From Parietaria judaica (lineage: Eukaryota > Streptophyta > Magnoliopsida > Rosales > Urticaceae), in the NCBI GenBank assembly GCA_954871525.1, contig OX940867.1:18887343-18951342 (forward strand): DNA of 64,000 nt, written 5' to 3'. The notes beneath the pieces are model-generated. The model did not search any database. It saw nothing but the letters and a program-made list of their open reading frames with translations, and was not told where the DNA came from. Both the position numbers and the translations under genes were made by a program. How positions within the stretch are numbered: position 1 is the stretch's first letter; each line of letters begins with the position of its first letter. This document shows positions 11,818-24,890 of this stretch, piece by piece.

Positions 11818-13989
11818 TTATAGTCATTGCTTCAATTTACTTCACTGACCTCAACAACATAAATTGGCTTATTACATATTGCTCAATAATTACTTGGATT
11901 TTTCCTTACTCAATATTTATTTCCCTTAAAAATACAAGTAGGTGGAAATAAATATATAAATTTATATGGCAATCTATTTTCCAAACCCTCTTCACAAAGA
12001 TTTATATATATACACAAGCATATAAAAATGTCGGTTATAATTGTCATTTTATGTAGGGTTTTGGAAACTAACGCAAACTACGGAATAAAATAAAGATAAG
12101 GTCAGTACAAAGTCATCTCAACCACCAACGATTGAAATGACCATAAAGCCCATGCCTATCGTTTTCATGAAACCTAATCACCCTAAGTTGTCGTGGGCAT
12201 TTAGGTCATTCTCCCCACAGATTAATATTAAACCCAACCATAGTAAGATCTCCTCAAAGGCATATAAAGAAAAAGAGGGTCTAATAGTAATATATATATA
12301 TTATAAATATGGAAAGTCTGTATGTCAAAATTAAGATATTCCCACGTGCCGCAGGTGGGGCTCAAAGGCGAGTTAGGTTTGTAAGCGTGTGACATATACA
12401 AATATATATTGATATTATGTATTAGGGTTTGGGAAAGGCACACATAACCGCTTTACATTAGATTGGGGAAATGTCAAGAGATGAGCATGTTGTTGTAACC
12501 CTTTTAGTACGTCCTCTGATTTTACACATGCAAGCTTTTCTGCTTTCTCTTTCGGTTTTTCCTAACAGTTTTCATTAATAATTCCACCTTTCTCACCACC
12601 ATATATATTGTATTTGTAAACCTCAAAATTATATATATACACTAATGATATGTGAACATCTTAATCATGTCAAGTAAATTGAGTTCGTATTTATAGACTA
12701 ATGAGAAAATTGATACATAATTTTCTATTTTTCGTCAAAATTCCCAGTTTTAATACATGTTATTTTTTCATCAATTTTTTACGTTTTCAATAGACTTTTC
12801 TTGTTTTCGTTTTAGACTTTTTATTTTTCTTCTTTACTATTTTTATTCGCTTTTACCATGAAATTATGGTTATGCATGTCTACTAGTTTCTGCTAGTATA
12901 TTTTTTTTTTATAATATACCTTTAAATGTTTTCATTTTCGGGAGTTGTCTATGATATAAAAAATTTGAAAGAAAAAAAACCTTAGCTGCTTGAAGTGTGC
13001 ATTCTTTTTTTCTTTTTTTCTTATAATCTAGTCTTCACTTAGTATCCCGGAATTTAGAATTCCGGGTTTTTATTTTTTTATTTTTATCTCTAAAATTGGA
13101 ATTTCAATATGTCTATTTCCATAGTATGGATTTTTTTTTGTTCTAGATTTTTCCCATAAATGGAATTCTATATTAGAGACTATTCTAAACTATTTAGTGT
13201 GAGGTTAACTATAATATTCAGTTGTACAGATCCGTCAATAATTGATCACCAAAGAGGCTTTGAATGCCGGTTGGTGAATCATAATCTAATTTACTTAAAA
13301 GATAATTAGAAGATTTAGAGGTTGTGATCTATTAATAATTTCATATCATCATGCTTTGCGTTGTAAGGTAATGACATATGATAGATAATTTAATCACATC
13401 ACCTCGTAATGTATTTTAAATTAATTTACTTTTTCATTATGAAAATCTCTTTGATAAGCTTAATAGAACTTTTAAAGCATATATAAAGATATTATCACCA
13501 ATTATTGGATGTAAGTATTGCATAGTTTAAAACGAATTATTGCATGATTACTACATTCGAATGGCGTGACAAGAGTTTGCTATTGTTATCCTATCTAAAT
13601 ATATAAATATTTAAATCAACAAACGTGTTAGATATTTTTCGTATAATTTAGTTGATTGATTGCAATATTGAGCAATATATATGCATCATTGTCAACGTCT
13701 AGTATTTAATCGACAATTTCCTTAAACAAAATAACTAGTTTATATAATTACATTTAAATATGTACATATATTATTTTATTTGTGGAAACTTATTTCAGGG
13801 AAAAGTCCCGGTAATGATCGATTAAATAATTAAACATTTATTTTAATAGCTTAATTAATAACTATCTCTATATTATCTTCTTTTTCTTTTTTATGATTTA
13901 TGCCATATTATTATTTGTACCTACTTTTGTTGATGCTCGTCGTTAAATTGGCTTTCTATCTGTTATTAACAAATGGGATATGTATATAT
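11818..13989. other. AT-rich intergenic DNA
   Basis: No gene is recognised. The stretch holds scattered TA runs, a compact perfect hairpin at 13046-13066 (CCCGGAATT, loop TAG, AATTCCGGG) followed by a T-rich run, and otherwise unremarkable AT-rich sequence. Confidence 0.6.
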
Positions 13990-14017
13990 TTTTGGTTTAA
14001 AGATCTTTAAACCAAAA
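13990..14017. repeat. Perfect 28-bp palindrome
   Basis: The half-site TTTTGGTTTAAAGA (13990-14003) is followed directly by its exact reverse complement (14004-14017), centred on AGATCT. Weaker pairing extends into the flanking TATATA sequence. It could extrude as a cruciform or be the junction of two inverted copies. No gene is adjacent. Confidence 0.9.
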
Positions 14018-14269
14018 TAATGTATATACATATATTTATATAATTGAATCGTTAAATGTAATTGCCATACGGAATAATTTTAATCTCTTGCTCAATTAAT
14101 TAACCACATCAATTATGTTGGTATTTATGTTGAAATATAATGAACAAGATATAAGTATCCAGTTAATTAGGCATACAAAACTGAAAACAAGCATAAGTAA
14201 GATATGCGATTTGGCATTGTGCGCGTATCAAAAGCGGGCGGGAGCCCAAGAGCCACATGCATAAAGCCT

Positions 14270-14583
14270 AAGGCCGTACCTCATGGGAGGCGGAGTAGAC
14301 CCGCACCTATAGTAAAAATAAATAAATTTAGGGGCGCAAAAAACTCAATTCAAAATAATGTAAGTTGAGTGATTTTTGTCTATAAAAAAAAAAAGCCTCA
14401 ACTATATAGATTTGATTAAGACTTTTGCCTTTAAAAACACTAGACTCGTCATAATTTGAAAGATCAATTATTTATTACACAAATATATTATATGTTTTTG
14501 CATCAAAATTTAATTTTGCAATTTCAGTAGGGACCCTAAAATTACTCCACGCATCGAGCCCTTAAAATTTCAGGCACGGCCTT
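14270..14583. mobile_element. MITE with AAGGCCGTRCC termini
   Basis: The left end AAGGCCGTACC and the right end GGCACGGCCTT are inverted repeats 314 bp apart. The flanks GCATAAAGC and GCATAAGGC resemble an imperfect target duplication. The interior has no coding capacity. The right end (GAGCCCTTAAAATTTCAGG) closely resembles a truncated copy near 58.36-58.44 kb, which supports a dispersed family. Confidence 0.6.
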
Positions 14584-15607
14584 GCATAAGGCATTAGGAT
14601 TTATTAATTTCGCAATTCAACTTATTAGCTTATGTAATTTCATCAATTAATTATTTATCAGACAAGTGAGTTAAAAACCATTAGAAGTCTAATTCCGTTG
14701 ATTGACGTTACGAGTTTGATCATCACTTCGTGTTCATCCGAATCTCATGAAGATCCGCCGCGTCACACTACAATATTGGTATAATATTTGAGAACTCTAT
14801 TTGATCCATTGAATTTCGATAAGGTTTTCTATGTATTTTCTGCAATTAACTATATTGAAAAAACGGAGAAACCTTCAGAACCAAACAAAACTATAAAACA
14901 ATGCAAAGATCGTATCAATAGAATTTGTTGATGAAAACATTAAGAGCTTGCTTTCCAACTGCAAACCAGGCTAAAAATTGTAGCGAGCTCTCACGTGAAT
15001 CCTACACTCCTTTACACTCTTGAAAAACTAAACCATGAATTTTAATCATCAAAAGTTCAAAAGAAATAAAAACCAATGATATTCATCCTTCCCACACGTA
15101 CACAAAGACGGCTCTGCACGTGCGATTCATCATTTATTACTCTTCATATATATTACTAAATCTATTCCAAAATATTATGATTGCCACATGCATATTTTCT
15201 GATATTATTTTTGTGAGTATCAGTTCAGCTACTATATCACAATGTGTTGAACATGAGAAATGATCATATATATATGGAGTCATATTATATTATATATATA
15301 TATATATATATATGCACCCATTTTATATATAGGCGGCCATCGTCTTGGTCCTAAATTTAAGGGTCATAATTTATATATATATATATATATATATTATTTT
15401 ATACTTAACTAAATATAAAGGGAAAAAAATTAACACTTTAAGAGTCCCAAAAATTTATTCAATCAGGGCCCGACAACAATATAAGGGCCGACCCCGTATA
15501 TATGAATATAAATATATATAACGCAAAACAAACATTAGCTTTCTTCGATAGACTAGAAATTAGACTTCTCAAATCGGATATTTTAATATCTGGATCAAGT
15601 AGCTCGG

Positions 15608-15652
<45 letters not shown>

Positions 15653-15771
15653 TTATCGTTTATTTGTGAGCTTTCAATTATGCTTTCATTGTCGATATTT
15701 TCTTCTACTTCTATATTTTAATTTTGAGTAACAAAGTTTTATAAATATCTTATATCATTTCTATTTCTGAA

Positions 15772-15802
<31 letters not shown>

Positions 15803-16790
15803 CCTAGTTGGCTTTCGGTTTTCTTGTGTTTTTTATGTATTTCCTATAAACTAGCAACTTATTTACACATATTAATTGAACATAACTATGACGTATTCAT
15901 TCCATTTTTGATAATTATATAATATAAAACATGCATCGAATACGCTTAATTACACAACTAAATCTTACTTGCATTTAATATTAGAATCTAAATTTGACAG
16001 AACAAAAACAAATCACTACACATGATACCATGTTTATTGTATAATTTACATTAGTTTTTGAATTATCTTTTATTGGATTGGTAATCTATATTTAACTCAA
16101 GATACTGATCAATTTCATACTGTTATATGTTTCAATCAACATTTTCAAGTGCGTCAATCAAATCAATAGCTAGCATCAAACTGTTGCATGAAACTTTGGT
16201 TTTGTCCGATCGTGATTCAAAACCTATGAGTTTTGTTGTCTTCTACTTTAATGCTATGTTGGTACACTGTGTATGCATAAAAATAGAACTGTATATCTAT
16301 CAATTATCTGCCAATTATACGTGAAGCAACAAAAGAACAAAGGCTCACATCAATGTCACTTATGCGATCTCAATATATAATACACACAATATTATGTTCT
16401 TTTTTTTTTTAAACTTATATCATATTCACATTACATTTTATATTGGCTAAAATCATTTTTCATTATAAACAAAAGAACATGATTATCAACTGGCAAAACT
16501 TGCTACTTGTTGCTATCATCTTGAGTTTCTTATATTTTCCGAGAGAATTTACACACGCGTGTGTGGGAACACTTATGCATATTATTTATATATTAAGGAT
16601 ATGTTTTTTAGATTCTACAACTTTTCATTATAACTATTGATTTTGTTGGATTATAGAATTTGTGTAATGATCATTAATCCAATTGGATTGTGTTAAATAT
16701 CAGATAGAAATATCTTCTTATATTTTTTTTTTCAAATTGAAAATTCAATTAAAAAGAAGTTGGTCCGGACAGGTCTGTTTTGGTCCGGAC
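14584..16790. other. AT-rich intergenic DNA with microsatellites
   Basis: No gene is seen. Contents include TA microsatellites (about 15290-15313, 15377-15394 and 15608-15648), an A24 run at about 15779-15802, and a fragment at about 15330-15495 with GGGCCCGAC/GGGCCGACCC ends that may be an old DNA-transposon relic. The last roughly 60 bp (GGTCCGGAC repeated) resembles common hAT-type filler and is the insertion target of element A. Confidence 0.5.
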
Positions 16791-16795
16791 CAGTT

Positions 16796-17374
16796 TGTTG
16801 GTTCCAATTCTTTGGATCTGCCAAAAGAAAACACTCGAAGAACAACAAAGAAAAAAAAACATAGAGTTGGGTGAAAGAATTCTCTTTGATTATTCGAAGG
16901 CAAAAATTACAATAATGGAGTTACATTCTAAAGTCACTAAGACTTATATTTATAGAGAAACAAGAAAGCTAAACCCTGGCTAAACTTCCTAAAATAAACA
17001 CAATCAAATCTTTACAATTTACACGTTTCCTAACATAATGGGAAACCAAATCAAATCAAATCTCCAAACTTGCTCCTCAAGATTTGCACCTTCCTGGAAT
17101 AACTTCTGTTGACTTCTAGCGTTTCCTGTTTCTGCCCGGGAGAATCCTGCTAGGGTCCTTTTCTGCTCCCCTCATCTATGCTAAGGGCATCTCTGGTAGG
17201 GGCATTCCTGGTCATGTCCCTTCCTGCTAGGGGCCATCTCTGGTCGGACCCATCTCTAGTAGGGAGCTTTCTGGTGGGGTAATTCCTGCTAGGGAGGTTT
17301 ATAACCGGGGCATTTCTGCCCGCGAGATTTCTGCTAGGAGTTAAGCTTGACTTGGGTCGAGGTTCTTCACCCCA
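16796..17374 (-). repeat. 3' LTR of element A
   Basis: This aligns by eye with 21803-22303 plus 27741-27811 through shared text such as GAAAGAATTCTCTTTGATTA and CAAACTTGCTCCTCAAG. The right part (about 17130-17340) is a degenerate minisatellite with a TCTGGTAGGGGCATT-like unit, present in the partner LTR too. The inner edge is set at TTCTTCA, next to a C-rich block that reads as a polypurine tract on the minus strand. Confidence 0.7.
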
Positions 17375-18332
17375 AGAAACTCTCTCATCTCCGTGAACTT
17401 GACTCTTGCTAGAGCTTTGGTTAGTGATGCAGCAGAATTTAGTCGACGACGTGTTCGTCGTCGAAATGAAACCGATGCCGGAACTATAAACGCCCACCAC
17501 GTTTATCTCAGGCGAGTCTCGATCGTGAACCCACCACACACAATCAAAGACTAAAATAATTCTAGAAAAACCACGCCCACCACATAACCTTCAAGAACAC
17601 CCAAAATCATAAGAACTCTCAAACGAATTTTGGTGAGCAAACTGCTCGTTTTCTGAATTTTTATTATCCAAATCAAAAGCTCCGGAAGTTATCCTCCCAT
17701 ACAAAATAAATAGTCTCCAAAAATAAAGAAAATATCAAAACCTAACTGCTTCCTAAATATCAGCTAAATAATTGCACAAATAACTCAACCGACTAAAAGA
17801 AATAAATAAAAATAATGACATGGAATATTAAGTCACGGTGCAAGCTGGAATATCACCACCGATACAAACGTCACTGAATATCATGTTTTATTAGTTGGTA
17901 TGTCTGCCCGCTGCTCCCTTGTGCTGACAAACTCCACAGTTAGTATGGCAGCGTGCGGTGGGCGGGCTCTTGCTGCGCACGGGCAGCCTGCACGATGGGC
18001 CAGGGTAACGCGCCCTGGGCGCGCCCTTGCGTGCTGGCCAAATGGCCTGGGCTCGGGCTTCCCGTGGCCTGGGCCTTGGCGAAGTGCTCGAGGCTGTTTC
18101 AACAGCCCCACTTCGTGGCCCCACGAGTTGGGGTTCGTAGTGCAGCCCGGCCCTCTACCCGATCCAAAATGTTCGGGTCGGGTACTTACCCAATATTAAA
18201 TTAACTTTAAAATTTCTAGAAATATAAATTTTAATTTTAAAATCAATTTTAGTCATCAAATAATTCATTCAATTAACAACCTTTAATAAATTACGTATTT
18301 ATTTATCCTTGAACCATTGCTTTGATACCAAT
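17375..18332 (-). other. Internal debris of elements A and B, with B primer-binding site
   Basis: No intact gene. 17375-17880 is unassigned retrotransposon-like sequence. 17890-18170 is a GC-rich, GGGC/GGCC-repetitive block like the leader of element E at 43.88-44.23 kb. 18318-18332 (TGCTTTGATACCAAT) is the reverse complement of a primer-binding site, directly left of the B LTR. Open frames in the GC-rich block are open on several frames at once and are not credible genes. Confidence 0.6.
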
Positions 18333-18839
18333 TGTTGAGAAGTTCATAACGTTTCCTGATAATATAATCACGATTTATGTCGTCAAACCGTCCGGGTAAC
18401 ATTTAAGAAATTATTTAAAGCGAAAAACTTGTTATCCGTGCAACGGTCAGACTCTCGGATAATAACCATAATCAAGATCTGATAAACTATTACTAATTTA
18501 ACTTTTCATAAATTCATTATTAATAATCTAGTCTATAAGAAATAAATAAACTAAATAAAGGTTTGTATTTATTGACCCAATGCATAAGGCCGTACCACAG
18601 GTGATGATTTTTCTGGCTGCGAATTCTGAACTGGGCAGGGCTTCGCCGATGCTGAGGAAAACTCCTGTGATCTTCCGGGATATTCTCCTTGACTCCTCGT
18701 ACCGAAGCGTTGGCTTCGCCGGCAGGACTTCGTCGCAAAACTTTAACTGAAGGTTTTTTTTTAAAGCTTTCGGAGAACAACGTCTCACTAAGCCGAATCA
18801 AGAAAAGGGAGATCATAAGCTTAAGAAATTCGCAGACTC

Positions 18840-18899
<60 letters not shown>

Positions 18900-21087
18900 G
18901 CTCTAGGGAGAGGTCTGTGAAATGTGTAGAATGAGCCTTGTATTTATAGGCTCATGGAAAAGCCAATTACGGAACCTTCCCTCATTAATTTCGAATTCTA
19001 TAATAGGTTAATATAATTAATTACTGCAAACCAATGGCCCAGATTGAATCACCAAAGATCCAATGATTATAATTAATTAGGGATTAAACCAAATAGGGAA
19101 ACCATGAATAAATCAATTATCCATTCACTTCCTTATATAATAGAATTCGAATTCCCTATATACCAATATGGTAAATTCGAAATCAATAAGCTTGATCCAA
19201 TGGTTGGAATTGATTCCATAACTAATCCAATGGACCATATGATTTAGGACAAAGTCAACTCTCCAAACTTGATTACCAAGCAATAGAATTTGACCTCCCT
19301 TAATACATAATTCGAAGTTTGCATTCCACAAATACATGTTAATTAATTTCCAATCCAATGGTTAAGATTAAATCTCCAACTAATCCATTGGATATAATTA
19401 ATCAACCAATTTCGAAATCCATTCTTGGTCACCAGGTCATTTTCGAAATAGGGTTTCCAAATTAATTATCATGATCCAACGGTTAAGACTAAACTTGACC
19501 GATCTAATGAACCAAATTAATTTCAAGGTTTTCCATACCTATGCAGTATATTTCGAATGTCCAAATCCAAGAAAATTCGTGTAAGCCCAACTCACACATT
19601 TACTTGGGCCGCATTATTTCTACACATTCATATATATACCAAATATATATTTTATTTTAATAATATAAATCTATTAATTATTAATTAATTATCAATAAGA
19701 ATATTAATAATTAAATCCAAATAATTAAATTATATTATTCTGATCTAAATATCACATATCAAATGTCGTGGTGCAACACCACCATTTAAATTTGTGACAT
19801 GTGATTAAATTTCACATATTTACGAAAACGATCTCAAACTTGGAAATTCTCTAAATCACAAACTCTACGTGGAAATGACTCAGTTCCAAAAGTAAAGTCT
19901 CTTAAAATTTAATTTCCAACAAATTTCCAGTTGATGAAAAATCCAAATTCAACTTTCTTTTATCAGTTAAGTTTCCAGTACCAAACATTGGTACTTTTGC
20001 CACGTCAAAAATAAAACTTTTAAAATCTGACACAGACTTTAGTTTTATGAATTTTGACAAATAATAAAACATATCGAATGTTTAAATCAGGTACGTATTA
20101 TCCGTTCCGGAGCTATCCTGGGGACTATGGACCCGTATCACTGAAGCTCCAACAAACTGCTAGTGGTTCGTCAAACCTCGGTGTTATTCCCCTATAAACC
20201 CGAGGCTGCACTCTCTAGTGATACATTATATATCATTCCCTTTATATAAGGGTGTCCATTGATACAATAAAATTCGGGTTATTGATCTTTCACTTGATGA
20301 TCCACACACGAGCAGGCGGTTTTTACCGTTTTGCCCCTCATTGCATTTTCATCCTCAACTCAGTTACTAATATTGTGAGTAACCCACTTATGGTTTCGAT
20401 TCAGAAGTTGCGCACGGGTATCTCTAAATTTCACCACTAACAATCAAGGGAATCATCAAGACTCTAAAAAGAGTTATATGATTTCCATTTCTATGACCAA
20501 GCTACCCTTATCTGTTGACTATCATATTCCCAAAATAGCACCATTGGGAACGACAGTAAATGTGTTCTTTAACAGTTAAATCAAATAACAATCAAGTTAA
20601 CAGTCCAGGCTCGATGTCATTAGGACTTAGATCGAATATCTTTTTGATCTTCTACTAGTAACTCAACTCCAAGTTGTCAGTGACGGTCTTATATGACAAC
20701 TTCTGGAGTTTAAGTCAGGTCCAATCCGGTATGAAGCAACTTCATACTTAATGCACTTCTAGTGAGTGTGACACACACACTTAATCCAGAATAGGATTAT
20801 ATCACTTAGTCACACTAATGACTTTATCCGTTTAATGAGCTCCCACTCAGTTAATCAAGTCACGGAAATTTTAAGTTCATTTATTATGATTATTAATTCT
20901 TCCTCACATTGACTCGGTTGTGATAATAATAACATAATTGCATCCTTTATGAACTATGGAACAAGCGTTCTATTTTACTCTACCAGAAACTATAATAAGA
21001 TTAACATAATAAGTAACATTTTTTTTTTCAACGACTTTGGTCAAAATCTATTACAATTAGGGAAAAGATAGCTTGTCATGTCCAACA
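18333..21087 (-). mobile_element. Element B: 2.75-kb LTR of a large-LTR Copia element, rest truncated
   Basis: The LTR runs from TGTTGAGAAG to TGTCCAACA. It is colinear with the two LTRs of element E, sharing CCAATGCATAAGGCCGTACC, TCCGGGATATTCTCCT and the stretch around ACACGAGCAGGCGG. It is a related subfamily, not the same copy. It landed in the gag relic of element A, just past 21088. Only the 5' LTR, primer site and GC-rich leader are seen; no second LTR is present to the left, so B is truncated. A (GA)27-like microsatellite at about 18841-18894 is expanded at the place where E has only a short GA-rich run. Confidence 0.75.
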
Positions 21088-21097
21088 CGTTTTTCTT

Positions 21098-21772
21098 CTA
21101 TTTGACCGTCCACTCTTCATGCGTGAGCAGGACGTGCTTCTCCTCTTCTCTGTCACCATAATCCTGAAGTCTCTCCTCGTGGGCTTTAAGGTGACCAACA
21201 AACTCCTCGACCGTCATGGTCTTCAGATCGCCGAACTGCTCAATCGATGTCACAATCTGCATGTATCTCTGTGGTACGACTCTGGGGAATTTCTTGACAA
21301 TGGTGGTTTCATCCACCTTGTCTCCCAGCGAGCGGATACCAGTCACTATAGACGTGAGTTTCATGGCAAAGTCATCAATTCACTCGCCGTCCCTGATCCG
21401 AAGAACCATGAATTCACTTTTCAAGGTTTGGACTTTTGCGTCTCGGACGCGATCTGCACCCATGTGCATGGTTCTTAGCGTCTCCCACGCCTCCTTTGCG
21501 GAATCTTTCTCGGCGATCATGAGAAGGATGTCTTCCGGAACTCCTTGATAGATGGCGGCGAGTGTCATCCTCTCCTTCCGCCTTTCGACATCGCTTCATT
21601 CTAGAGCCTCCCAGACTTCTTGGGACTGCAAGTTCACTCGCATCTTCAATGCCTACACCAAGTAATTGCTCTTCGTGAGCATCGGCTAATGGAGCGTCAC
21701 ATTTCCTTCCTTTGATCCGATCTTCGTCGTCGTCGTCAACTCTCCTCCGGTGGAATTGCTTGGTGATGACAT
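21098..21772 (-). pseudogene. Copia gag relic of element A
   Basis: One frame of 225 codons runs from an ATG at 21772 to a stop at 21098 and begins about 20 nt after the primer-binding site. It is broken by in-frame stops at 21686-21688, 21653-21655, 21596-21598 and 21380-21382, with no frameshift. Readable segments such as AAIYQGVPEDILLMIAEKDS and SIEQFGDLKTMTVEEFVGHL are typical of the plant Copia gag (UBN2/Retrotran_gag_2 type) helical region. The zinc-knuckle part is missing because element B interrupts it just past the final stop. All breaks are point stops, consistent with slow decay. Confidence 0.85.
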
Positions 21773-22303
21773 CTTCTCTGGAACCTTTGCTCTAATACCA
21801 ACTGTTGGTTCCAATTCTTTGGATGTGCCAATAGAAAACACACGAATAATAACAAAGAAAAAAACACATAGTTGGGAGAAAGAATTCTCTTTGATTATTC
21901 GAAGGCAAAAATTACAGAATGGAGTTACATTTTAATGTCACTAAGACTTGTATTTATAGAGAAACAAGAAAGCTAAACCCTAACTAAACTTCTTAAAATA
22001 AACTCAATCAAATCTTTACAATTTACACATTTCCTAATTGAATGGGAAACCAAATCAAATCAAATCTCCAAACTTGCTCCTCAAGTTTGGCACCTTCCTG
22101 GAATAGCTTCTGTTGACTTATGGCGTTACCTGTTTCTGCCCGAGAGAATCCTGCTAAGGTTCTTTTCTGCTAGGGAGCATTTCTGCTCCCCCTCATCTCT
22201 GGTAGAGGCATCTCTGGTAGGGGCATTCCTGGTCGGGTCCCTTCCGGCTAGGGGCCATCTCTGGTTGGACCTATCTTTGGTGGGGGATTTCCTGCTAGGG
22301 AGG

Positions 22304-23081
22304 TGTTAAGGTCGGATTTGGTCAAATCCATCCTCAACACAACTCGTGTCGTTTTGTCCGTAAACGACATGAGGGGAGGCGAGGAAGTTCATCACCCGAG
22401 GGGGATTATACCGAGGAGGAACATCCCCGAGGAAGAATACCCCCGAGGAGGCTCATCCACGAGGAGATGCAGCCACGTGAAAGCAAGCTGCGATGGAGCA
22501 TCCCATCGCACCCGACGAGGAATTTCGTCATGATGATTGTGCAGGGCCGAATGACCATTGACGAGATGTGCATTTAATGAAGCCGACCTACTCACTCGAT
22601 GAGAACACCAGCGACGAGGTTTGCAGAGCTGAATGACGGCTGACGGGATGCGCATTTAATGAGGCGCACCTACCCATAACGGCAGCCTGCTCGAAAGTGA
22701 CATAAAGCAAGGATTAACCATGCTGCCCTCAAATCACGCCAGAGAGTGAATGATTAAAGAGAAAAATGGCGGGAAGGATGCGAGGGGAAGGCATTGTAAA
22801 CTCTATAAAAGGCAAGATAAGCCTCATTTGTAAGGGTTCGGAAAAATATAGGAAAAAGGCTCGAAAAGAGATTAGAATTCTTGTAATAAAAAAAGGCTAA
22901 GGAAATTGAGAGAAGCTTGAGGCTCATGATCCTTCATTTGTCCAGCTATTCAATGGAAGAAAACCGAGCTCATTTTCTGAAAATACAATAAAACAGAGAT
23001 ATTCATCAATTATTGTTGTTTATTTGTTATTTGGTGATTATCTTTGTGACTGGAAAAGGGTGGTGAAAATCACCCTCTACA
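22304..23081 (+). repeat. 5' LTR of element C
   Basis: Matches 26977-27735 almost base for base from CAACACAACTCGTG onward. It contains a short GAGGAGG/CCCGAGG minisatellite (22400-22470) and a TATA-like CTCTATAAAAGG near 22800. It is about 20 bp longer than the 3' copy at its left edge. Confidence 0.9.
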
Positions 23082-23605
23082 GTTTGGCGCCCACCGAGGG
23101 GCTTTGTTTTCTTTCTAACTCATAGCCAGGAATTTGGAGGAGCATGACGTTATCAAACGACGCCGTCATCGGCGACGTGCTCGAGGCGATGGCTGAGCGC
23201 GCGAAAATAGCGAGCAGAGCATAAGGAGGCAACTCAAGGGGCAGGAGTGACGTAAGAAGGGGAGACGTACGGACTCCTTGCATTTAAGAGAGGCCGATTG
23301 AGAGATGGTTAATCAGGAAAAAAAAAGCGCACACGTATCAATTAATCGGAGCAACTCCCGAAGGGTTGTGAGGTGACAGCGCAACAGAGAATACGAAGAG
23401 TTGCGTGCGAAACAATCAACGGTTATAAAATGGGAAGTTTGGAGAGGATCAGGAAGAACAAGTCTGCGGAAATAAAAACCAACTCGGTTTACTCCCAGAT
23501 AAGTACCAATCTCTCCACCCAGAAAATAAAAGTCCCTTTCTTACTTCGAAACCAGTATTTGCTAGTATTTTCGCGATACAGGCTGAGAAAGCACACGAGG
23601 AGAAG

Positions 23606-24628
23606 ATGGCGCTCAGAGAAGGAGTTACTGGCCAAAGCCACACAGACGAGTCGGAGATGATCGTGGAAGAAGACTGGGGATGGCCCAAGGAAGACGCAAC
23701 GGGGGCCCGGGCAAGCCCGTACGAGTTTCACGAGATGACAGACTTCTGGAAAAACGAGGAATGGCAGGGAAGCAGCGAGCCGTGTCCAATGGGGGAGGAC
23801 ACCACGGAGAGCCAGCATGATCAGGAGGAGCCAAGAATCCCGGGTGAACCACACCCCGTATTGGAACTGGTCCCGCTGTTTCTTATGCCCGAGGAACTCC
23901 TCGCGGTGGAGATGGTGTGCACTTTGTTACGCGACGAGGTTCGAAGGAACAACCTTCTGTGGCGCAATCTCAGCATCTACAACCCGTTGAGCGAGCAGAT
24001 CGAAGACGAGGATCTCCTGAGGCTGGCGAGGAGGTCTCAAGGAAAGATAGAGACCTTGACTCTGGATGAGTGCTACGAGGTCACCAAAGCTGCGGTAAAG
24101 ACAATTATGCAGGACAACCCGACGCTCATAAAGCTATGCCTGCCACGCTGCCACCGACTCACCTTAGACGACGTGGTCAGCAACCTGTCCACCATCAAGC
24201 ACGGGATAAAATTCCTGAGGGTCAACGGGCTATTTCCCAGTTTCAAGGGGTTTACTCTCGGGAAAGGGACCAGGGTCAGGCTTGAGGACCTTCCCCCGCT
24301 TCTCGCGGCAGGGAATCCAGCCGACTATCTCGAGCAACAGGCGTCCACCCCACGCGGTCGTTTGCTCGACATGGAGTTTTGTAAGAGGTGCGGCAGGAAC
24401 GTCTTGATCTACGAGAAGCCCACGAGGGTACGAGCAGGAAACTCCACCCGCCCGCCGTGTTTTGGCCGACGCCAAGATGGGCGTGCTTGCGGCTTTTGCA
24501 GATCATGCTACATCCTCGGTACCACGTGGTACACCGACCTCTGCCTGGAATGTAACTTCAGTCGCCCCAGCGGAAATTCTCTGAAGAAAATCGTGTCGTC
24601 AGCCTGCTCGATCGTCGAGGAGGATTAA
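23606..24628 (+). CDS. F-box protein resembling the SKIP28 family, carried inside element C
   Basis: A single uninterrupted 340-codon frame. Residues 1-80 are acidic and look element-derived: ARASPYEF (34-41) is encoded by bases nearly repeated downstream at about 25490-25510. Residues about 85-130 (MPEELLAVEMVCTLLRDEVR) read as a degenerate F-box. About 135-215 are two or three leucine-rich repeat-like units (IETLTLDECYEVTKAAVKTI, LIKLCLPRCHRLT, IKFLRVNGL). The C-terminus is a cysteine-rich region (CKRCG, CGFCRSC, CLECN) as in plant SKIP28-like F-box proteins. F-box proteins recruit substrates to SCF ubiquitin ligases through SKP1/ASK. The start at 23606 is the first ATG in frame; a later start would remove the acidic leader. 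The frame has no stops in 1 kb, so capture was recent or the gene is under selection. Alternative: a long-standing accessory gene of this transposon family. Confidence 0.7.
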   Translation: MALREGVTGQSHTDESEMIVEEDWGWPKEDATGARASPYEFHEMTDFWKNEEWQGSSEPCPMGEDTTESQHDQEEPRIPGEPHPVLELVPLFLMPEELLAVEMVCTLLRDEVRRNNLLWRNLSIYNPLSEQIEDEDLLRLARRSQGKIETLTLDECYEVTKAAVKTIMQDNPTLIKLCLPRCHRLTLDDVVSNLSTIKHGIKFLRVNGLFPSFKGFTLGKGTRVRLEDLPPLLAAGNPADYLEQQASTPRGRLLDMEFCKRCGRNVLIYEKPTRVRAGNSTRPPCFGRRQDGRACGFCRSCYILGTTWYTDLCLECNFSRPSGNSLKKIVSSACSIVEED

Positions 24629-24890
24629 GCCCCGAAGTAAGGCTCATACACTACTCGGCGCGAAGGGAGGGTCGGAGATGGCTACCTTTTAGCCTTGGTA
24701 GATGATAGTAGATGATAGAAGTTTGCTTGGGTTTGTTTTGGGTTTTTAGTGTCTGTGTATGTATGTTTTTTTTTTTTTTTACTTATTAAGGAACGAGCAG
24801 AATTATAAGTTGGCAAAAGTGTGTGTGCAACTCTGCTCGGTGATAGTACCAAATAGGAGGGAAAATATCTTCGCAACATTCCAAAAAAAA

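Noticed and set aside
17900..18204. GC-rich open frames on both strands
   Set aside because: Several overlapping frames are open at once, the text is Gly/Ala/Arg/Pro-rich and lacks domains, and the same composition sits at the same place in element E. It is a retroelement leader.
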